NCBI GenBank assembly: GCA_036426205.1
Contig: CM071568.1
Coordinates: 42,146,161 to 42,210,160, forward strand
Direction of reading: 5' to 3'
Source: Ascaphus truei
Taxonomy: Eukaryota; Chordata; Amphibia; Anura; Ascaphidae
Length of the DNA: 64,000 nt
Shown here: positions 57,191-64,000 of the stretch, piece after piece
Layout: each line of letters starts with the position of its first letter
Position numbering within the stretch: the first letter of the stretch is position 1
The notes under the pieces: model-generated
The model's database searches: none
The model's input: the letters and a program-made list of their open reading frames with translations, nothing else
Told to the model about the DNA's origin: nothing
Program-made: the position numbers and the translations under genes

Positions 57191-57398
57191 GCCTCCCTAG
57201 GTGTGCGACCTAGCGCCCCACTGCCCCCCTTCTCCCCCTCCTCAGCAAATCAATTAGTTGAAAAAAACCGCGCAACTCACATGCTTCTGCGTACATTTTG
57301 CTCGGCGCCATTTTGTAGAGACAGTAATGCGGGTCGTCCGGTGTGTGGGGGTCCGCCGGTGTGCAGACAAAAATAGAAAAAGAATAGACGCACCATCA

Positions 57399-57546
57399 GT
57401 CAAATGAATAGAGAGGGTGACTCCAAAAATAAGACATATTTGATCATGTAAAAGGGAGGTAGCCATAAACCCACGTTTCGCGCTAAGCGAAAAAATTAAT
57501 ATTTCTTCATTTTGGAGTCGCCCTCTCTCTATTCATTCGACTGGTA
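57399..57546. repeat. inverted repeat around a GAAACG motif
   Basis: GTCAAATGAATAGAGAGGGTGACTCCAAAA (57399-57428) is inverted at about 57511-57546. Between them, on the minus strand, is CGCTTAGCGCGAAACGTGGG, reminiscent of the stem II/GAAA part of the Penelope-type hammerhead, though the CUGANGA box is absent. Confidence 0.55.
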
Positions 57547-57549
57547 ATG

Positions 57550-58239
57550 CGTCACATCTATAACTATTTGACTCGCTGTGAAGCAAAAATATTGTTTTAA
57601 TTGTGGATATTGCACATCGGTGTCAGGACAGTGTTTGGCATAGTGCACTTCTGTAGTTACTGCAAGTCATGCATTTTCAATATTTAGAGCTTAATAAGGT
57701 CTTATCATTATAAATTCTATACAGATTAAGCTCCCAGAACTGCAAACCCTTAATCACATCAGCCAGGAAAGCATTCTCATCCCATGGAATATTATATCAA
57801 CACTAATGCAACACGATTAGCAGCAAATGCTTATGCAGTAAATACCAGTGAAGACGCTGTATATTATGCTTTTGGATACTTCCGCACTAGATACAATTTT
57901 ACCATCTACAGTACATTGAGTATTTATACGATTAAAGATTTCATATCATACTTGACAAAGGCAGGCTTTCCTACATATGCCACAGCCAGGTAAAAATCGA
58001 AATACCTTAAAAATAGGAAAAATATAGATATACGGTAGGTTGGGAAAACGAAACTTCGTTTTACATAGACTCAGTCACAGGCAACGCCACGTACAAGAAA
58101 TACATGTATCCATTTAATATCCTATTACTCTGCTAGTGGTGGAGAAATCTGCAAGTTATTACCCATAAGAAACCCTGTCACCCAGATAAGACTTGCTAAG
58201 TGATATACCGTTTGTATGTACTGCATGAACTGTATATCT
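57550..58239. other. non-coding tract
   Basis: I see no gene here. A 69-residue plus-strand ORF (57784-57993) is followed by GTAAAA but has no recognised homology. Confidence 0.4.
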
Positions 58240-59380
58240 TTAGGAGTTTTGAGGCAAAAGGCAGGAGGGAGACAGGCCGATAGAGAGACAGATAAGGTTC
58301 AAGTAGGGCCAGTTTTGGGCCCCAAACCTTCAAGGGGCCTCACACTTCCTCCTCTCCCTCATGCTGATGGCGCCAAGATCCAAATTCTGCCCGACAGGAG
58401 AGGGGAGAGCTGCAGGAGAGAGTTGGGGAGTCCCCGAACCGGAGCAGGACCGCACTGCTGCTCACCTCAAGGTAGGGACGGGGGAGGGAGGGTGTGTGTG
58501 TGCAGCTGGAGGTGTCTGTAGCTGGGGGAGGAGGGCGGTGTGTGCGTATGTGTATATAGCTGGGGGTCTTACCTTATGCGGAGAGGCAGTCCTTCTGCAG
58601 CATCCCGTTGTCATGGTGACGTGCCGTCGGCATGCTGTGACGTCATGGTGATGCCATGACAATGTGACATTGTTACGCCATGACGCTGCAGGAGGAGCGG
58701 ACCGGTATGCCACCTTGGGCCCTGCCAAAAAGCCAAGGCCGGCCCTGGCCCCGGTTCAGGGTGTTATTTTTGAGAACAGGTGTAACAATTGCATGTTTGC
58801 TAGTGGTGGGCATTGTACCAGAGCAGGTGGAGCAGTTAAACATTTGGGAGAGTGTAGGGATTAGAGTGGAAACAAGAAGTTTAAAGGAAGGGAGTCAAGA
58901 GGGAAAGTAGTAGCGGGAGAGAAGGAGAGCAACAGAGGCACTGTCTTGTCTGTGACAAGGAAGAAAAGGTCAAGGAAGGCTGGAGGAGAGTTAGGAAGAG
59001 GTGTAGAATATGAGGAGGATACAGAGGGGATGACTTAACATATGTAATTCACAATAGCCTAGAAATAGTCAGCAAAATCTTTAGATGAAATGGAGGAAGA
59101 ACGTGTCTGTGGGTCTGTATATACTCTATATATGGATGATTGAGGAGGGAGTCAAAAACAGAGAAGAGGAAACGTGGGCCAGACTTTCGAGTGTCGATTA
59201 GTAAAGAGAAGTAGCTTCGTTTATCCTGGGAGAGAGCAGTGTTGAAACAAGATAGGAGGAAGTCAGCAAGGGAAGGAGATTTCCCCGAGAGACAGAGCAT
59301 GCATGGCAGTTTAGTTAAGGTCTGGATTTAGAGGGGAGAAAGCGGTGAAGAAGAGGGACATGTAGATCAAAAGGCCTAGG
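58240..59380 (-). mobile_element. L2-type LINE fragment (D), split by a hAT
   Basis: 58240-58303 and 58753-59380 together match about 22,727-23,400 of L2 copy B (GAGGCAAAAGGCAGGAGGGAGACAGG; GTTAGGAAGAGGTGTAG; AAGTCAGCAAGG). It is more diverged than copies A and B. Encoded remnants include the minus-strand peptide at 59049-59300. Frames are broken. Confidence 0.72.
58304..58752. mobile_element. hAT MITE inside L2 copy D
   Basis: Flanked by GGTTCAAG (58296-58303) and GGTTCAGG (58753-58760), 7 of 8 identical and consistent with a hAT duplication; the L2 alignment shows this is an insertion. Ends are GGGCCAGTTTTGGGCC and CCGGCCCTGGCCCC. The interior is GC-rich with GTGACGTCATGGTGATGCC-like palindromic stretches and a TGTGTG run. 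Confidence 0.7.
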
Positions 59381-59381
59381 T

Positions 59382-59480
59382 CAGTGGTTTCCAACTTTTT
59401 TTTTCTTCTAAAATTGTGGGTCCCTTTAAAAATGTATTTAGACTTCATGACGGCCCATCCTACTCATCATACACTATGTA
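59382..59480. mobile_element. hAT terminus, CAGTGGTTTCCAAC type
   Basis: CAGTGGTTTCCAACTTTTTTTTT resembles the edge at 36004. Only this end was recognised. Confidence 0.4.
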
Positions 59481-61570
59481 CCTAAAAATAATATTGGTGT
59501 AGTAGTTATTTCTTCTTCATATCATACAGTTTAATCAGGACAAACATAAAACTTTGGAGCCAACGTTTTGTTAAGCACCAAGGGGTGCTTTACACTGTTC
59601 CATTGCTTGCACTATCATCTTCTGCTTCCCTTGGTGCCCTCATATTAACCTTGGTTTGGCTTAGCTGACCCGCCCCCATTCTGCATATCCTCCATTATAC
59701 TCTGTCACTAAGGAGCCCCCAACTCATCCCTAACAGGGGATCCATGTTCCGAGTCTGTATTCTAACAGCCACTTCTAGGCAGACTCGTATTGACAACAAT
59801 ATGAACCTGCCGGTTGGGCTGGTCCTGTTACACCCTGGAATCCCTCTCTTGGAATCATCTGTAGCGTGTATTCCTCCTCTGATGTGAAAAACTGTGTTCA
59901 CCTTAGCCATGTCTATGGGTGCTATCTGAAGGGACATTTGCACAAACTACAACATAATAAACGGGGACAGATCCTTCTCCTAGTGGTGCCATCATTATCA
60001 TCAAACATAAAGTGGGCATGGCTTTGTTTCTGCCAAGTCACACTTTATATGTAATGGGAGAGGGGAGTTACTCTATGTGAGCTCACAGATAACTGCCTGG
60101 TTCCCTTAACCCCTACACTGCTATAGTAGTCCCCACAGGGGGGGCCTACATATATTTTTTTAGCAATAATTACAATATATAAGTCCTACTTCTTTTGTAT
60201 TTTTGTGAAAGATCAATACCCGTATTCTCACAAGAGGGATTTTTAAAACTTGGGAAAAGGCTGTAATTAAAGTCGGAGTACAATGCACAGCCAGACCTCA
60301 ATGCTACCTTGCTGTCTACAGTTCATTAACATTATACCTCATTCATAATCCATGTATCCGTGTCATCCGAGTCTAATGTATCACACTTGATGAACAAGTT
60401 ATACTGGACGCAGTCATAATGAAAAGCAAATAGTTTTGATGTGTATTAAGACACATCTTTGGAGCTTGATATACAGTGTTAATGTTAATGAATTTCAGAA
60501 TGTACATGTGTTATGTGTCTTTACAAAAAATGATGTATTCTCAAGCTGTAAATTAGTTTCACCCAAGAGTGCCTCAGACAAACTATGGAAAAATGAATGA
60601 TGATTTGATTTCAGAACATTGTGAATAAAAGATTGTGCATCACATTTAAAACAAATAGAAACAAAACTGTATTTTACAGTAAGGACTTTGGTTGTAACTA
60701 TATATTGAATTGTAACTTCTTTACCAGATGTATAGGAACTTTACTGCAATTGCAAAGCTGTGAATTGATCTGCACTAAAAGTATAGAACTATGGTTTCCT
60801 TGCGGAATCAAATGGCGAGATGCAAGGCGTTAAACATTTGCAATAAGAATGAAAATAGTGGACAATAAGAGCTGTTAAAAACTTTATTGAAAGAAAATGA
60901 CCGTTAATTATGTGCAAGCTGTGTCAGAAAGGTGAAACATAAAATAGAACCACAAATGTCTGGGTTAATTGATGGCAGCACAAAAAAAAACGAATGAATC
61001 GGCTTTCAAAGGCTGAATACCTGGACCTTGCATTGTCAAAATAAGAAAATACAACTTAAGTTCCATTCTGCACAAGGAAATCCCAAATAAAAAACTTGCT
61101 TTTCATAACAGGATTACATAATATAATACAGATATAAGATGGCACAGTGTTAGCCCAAAGAGTAGAGTTAACAGAAGTTAAGTAGAAGTGGTACCTTTGC
61201 AAGAGTGCAAGATTTCAGGACCCAACGGAAATTATGTCACAGTTTACAAGGTTCACATCCTAGTAAGGCTGGATATACAGGTCCAAATGACTGCGTTACA
61301 AAAAGTGACAGAATACAAAAAAGGAAATGTAAATGGGTCAGCAATTAGAATGGAGGGGTCTGAGCAAATGGTCAATGATCACAGCACATTTCCCTCAACG
61401 CAACAAATGTGAGACCTGCAGACATTTTAGCTACAGACACCTACTGTATACCACACATATAGCATTCTAGAATACTTCACCTGTGCCTATTCCAATGTTG
61501 TGCATATCATAACATGCACACAGTGCCCTAAGGATGGATTTTTTTGTTTCACCATTTCCCCTTATTCTAG
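59481..61570. other. non-coding tract, presumed intron
   Basis: No gene or defined element in 2.1 kb. A pattern of short AT-rich unconserved ORFs was discounted. Confidence 0.45.
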
Positions 61571-61573
61571 ATT

Positions 61574-61661
61574 AGGGGTGGGCAACTCCAGTCCTCAAGG
61601 GCCACATTTTCAGGCTATCCCTGCTTCAGCACTGCAGCTCTCCTCCAACCTCTACACTCAC

Positions 61662-61705
<44 letters not shown>

Positions 61706-62655
61706 AACACAGCAGCCCCCCTCTACACCCACAAACACACAGTGCAGCCCCCTGTAAACCCACAAAACTGCAAACACACACACACACAAAATACACTCTG
61801 CAGCCCTCTTCCACCCTCTACACCCACTGACACACACACACACTGCATCCCCCTCTACACCACAAAACACACTGCAGACACCGACACACACACCCCAACA
61901 AAACACACAGCAGCCCCCCCCCCTCTACACCCACTGCAGCCCCCTGTAAACCCACACTGAAGACACACACACACAAAACACTCTGCACCCCTCCTCCAGC
62001 AACAAAACACCCACTGCAGACACACAAACCAACAAAACAGACTGCTGCCCCCTCTACATCCACAAAACACACCAGCAGCCGCCTCACTACACCCACTGCA
62101 GCCCCCTATAAACCCACACACACCACTCTGCACCCCTCCTCCACCCACAAAACACACACTGAAGACACACACTACAGCCCCCCCTCTACACCCACAAAAC
62201 ACACACACAGCAGACCCACACCCAGGAATCAGACTCTGCTAGCCCCTCTAGGCCTTCAAAACACACACCAACAGAAGACACACACCAATAAAACACTCTG
62301 CTGACCCCTTTTACACCCACAAAACACACACAAACCTTTCCCACCACTCTCATGTGCAGAGCTCTCTGTAGGCAGGGAGAGGGAGGAGTCAGTGCCTGGC
62401 TGCAGACAGGGAGAGGGAGGAGTCAGTGCCTGGCTGCAGGCAGGGAGGGGGAGGAGTCAGTGCCTTGCTGCTGCCTCCTGTCCAATCACCTCCCCTGTCT
62501 AAGAGCTGATCTCACTCTTTGTGAATGAGAACTGAAAGCTGATTGGCTGAAAAATTTGGCAGGGTGACAAAAATTCCGGGCCATTACTAATAGGCTAAAA
62601 TTTCGGGCATTTAACAGCTTTAGCCTATAATTATTATTAATAATAATAATATATA
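61574..62655. mobile_element. CA-rich MITE-like element, copy 2, with an adjacent hAT-like edge
   Basis: The left edge AGGGGTGGGCAACTCCAGTC, then CTCAAGGGCCAC, is a typical hAT terminus. From about 61630 the CACACA/GCAGCCCCC minisatellite and the right flank (GGAGGAGTCAGTGCCTGGCTGC, CTGATTGGCTGAAAAA, TTTAGCCTATAATTATTATT) match copy 1 at 1.0-1.96 kb in the same orientation. A 39-bp GGCTGCAGACAGGGAGAGGG unit is repeated about three times near 62375-62465. Confidence 0.6.
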
Positions 62656-62659
62656 GGGG

Positions 62660-63400
62660 AAATAGGAAAAACAGTAAGAAAATAAATGACATGCATCGAT
62701 ACACCATTAATCAGCAAAAACAGACACACTGGTAGACCAACACTTTTGTAGCCCCCAATCATAATCCTTTCAATCCATTAAATATAGGACTCAACTGGGG
62801 TACATGATAAGCTACATAAATTCATGGTATCCTTGTATTTTCACTTCAGCTCAACTATGCTATGTACTGGCTCCTGACACTTTATAACCTCTCCAATTCC
62901 TACGCCATCTATATTTCCTTTTTTTGCGTTGTTACGTCGCTTTTTGTGCCACAGTAAATCACATCTGCATATACAGAATAATTACTAGGATGTAAGCCTT
63001 GTATAAATAGTACATGCCCATTTCAGTTTATTTTATAACAATCTTACAATCTCTCAAAATGAATCACTTCTACCTTACTTTAGTGCTAACACTGTACCAT
63101 CTTCTATCGGTATTAGATTACGTCAGACTGGTATGAAGAACACATTTCATTTGTGATTTCCTTGTACAGAATGGAATTTAAGTAGCATTCTTATAATTTC
63201 GACAATGCAAGGTCTAAGTATTTAGCTTTTGAAAGCCGATTGTAATTTGTTTTTTTGTGCATGCCAATTAACCCAGACAGTAGTAGTCCTGAAAGCTTGC
63301 ACTCTTTTTAGACATTAGTTAGCGATTAAAGCTGCAATAATACTTCCCCCCCCCCTCACCCCCTTTTTTTCCCTTCCTATTTGCATATTTAAAGCATGGG
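62660..63400. other. non-coding tract, presumed intron
   Basis: Nothing recognised apart from TTAAAGCTGCAATAATACTT near 63327, which may be an end of the repeat that follows. Confidence 0.4.
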
Positions 63401-63404
63401 ACGA

Positions 63405-63705
63405 TGTATAATTCTACATTCTTACCTATGCTGGCAATTGTCTGGTGCTTCTGTTATAAACATGTAAAAATCCTGATTGTGTGCCTAACATAATGGCCGC
63501 CTTTCAGTTTCAATCAATCCTTCAGTCAGTCTAACTCAGCAACTACAATGTATCCTTATATTATCAAAGTAACAATATATATTGTAACAGTTTGCAGCTC
63601 AAACGGCAAGGAACATTTGCAACAAATTAGCCCAAACAGGAAAGTGTTGCAAAGATCTTGCACTACCCGGGAGGTGTGCTATAGATATCAAAGGATGCGT
63701 TAAAA
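63405..63705 (-). repeat. dispersed repeat, inverted partner of 5150-5470
   Basis: Reverse complement of the repeat at 5.15-5.47 kb with about 80-85 percent similarity by eye. It is probably a TTAA-type MITE and is non-coding. Confidence 0.75.
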
Positions 63706-64000
63706 CTCATTACACTGTCATTAATAGTTGGGGGCGGGTATGGGAGGGAAAACCAGTTACTATTATCTACCATTATTGAACTGATTTATTTAAAAAGGAA
63801 CCATAAGATTTCACATGTTTTGCTGCTCTATTAAAAGGTATCACTTCTACCTTACGTTTGTTCTGTATAATATGATAGTGTTTCTACTGCATTTCCCAAT
63901 TAAAGGAGCAGGGCTACACGTGAGTAAATTTATTCTAAATGTGCCAAGTGCACAGCAAACACAAAAACAGTCCAGCGATTTTCCTTAAAATCAATGAATT

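Noticed and set aside
57784..57997. Possible small exon ending at a GTAAAA donor
   Set aside because: No recognised RIMS2 or other homology, no convincing acceptor upstream; the GT context is weak.

Overview
The window reads as vertebrate nuclear DNA, most likely amphibian (probably a frog). It holds one clear coding exon inside very long introns, and almost everything else is transposon-derived. The mix of Tc1/mariner with long IR/DR ends, L2- and L1-type LINEs, hAT elements, TTAA-bounded MITEs and Penelope-like elements fits an anuran genome better than a mammal or bird. I cannot name the species. No bacterial-type genes, operons, CRISPR arrays or convincing tRNA/rRNA genes were seen.

The host gene is RIMS2 (presynaptic active-zone scaffold RIM2). 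One large + strand exon at 26137-27050 has a good acceptor and donor and encodes about 304 residues of the linker upstream of the PDZ domain. No other RIMS2 exon was recognised, so the flanking introns probably span at least 26 kb upstream and 36 kb downstream.

Layout. 1-4.3 kb: intron plus a CA-rich MITE with a 64-bp palindrome. 4.3-9.2 kb: a hAT-like element with a 49-bp tandem repeat, then a 3.35-kb hAT with a perfect 8-bp target-site duplication, itself full of nested insertions. 10.9-17.2 kb: small hAT MITEs and two L2 fragments. 17.7-25.0 kb: a Tc1 element split by a nearly full-length L2, which carries a scrambled 2.3-kb block. 26-30 kb: RIMS2 exon, intron and MITEs. 30.4-33.0 kb: a LINE 3' tail split by a hAT. 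33.3-35.6 kb: a head-to-head pair of Penelope-like elements. 36.0-36.8 kb: hAT fragments. 37.7-48.15 kb: a 10.5-kb inverted-repeat-bounded element filled with about 190 copies of a 50-bp unit. 48.9-53.75 kb: a broken L1. 53.75-59.4 kb: MITEs, Penelope-like insertions with hammerhead-like motifs, and an L2/hAT nest. 61.6-63.7 kb: second copies of families seen at 1 and 5 kb.

The most interesting structure is the 37.7-48.15 kb element. Its outer arms are inverted repeats, its left end still shows the ancestral hairpin, and the 50-bp tandem unit is a piece of the right arm. It looks like a palindromic MITE that became a minisatellite and was then duplicated as a ~4.98-kb higher-order unit. The element at 4.3 kb shows a smaller version of the same process. 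A second lead is a hammerhead-ribozyme-like motif with intact core at 56008-56051, in a short Penelope-like insertion.
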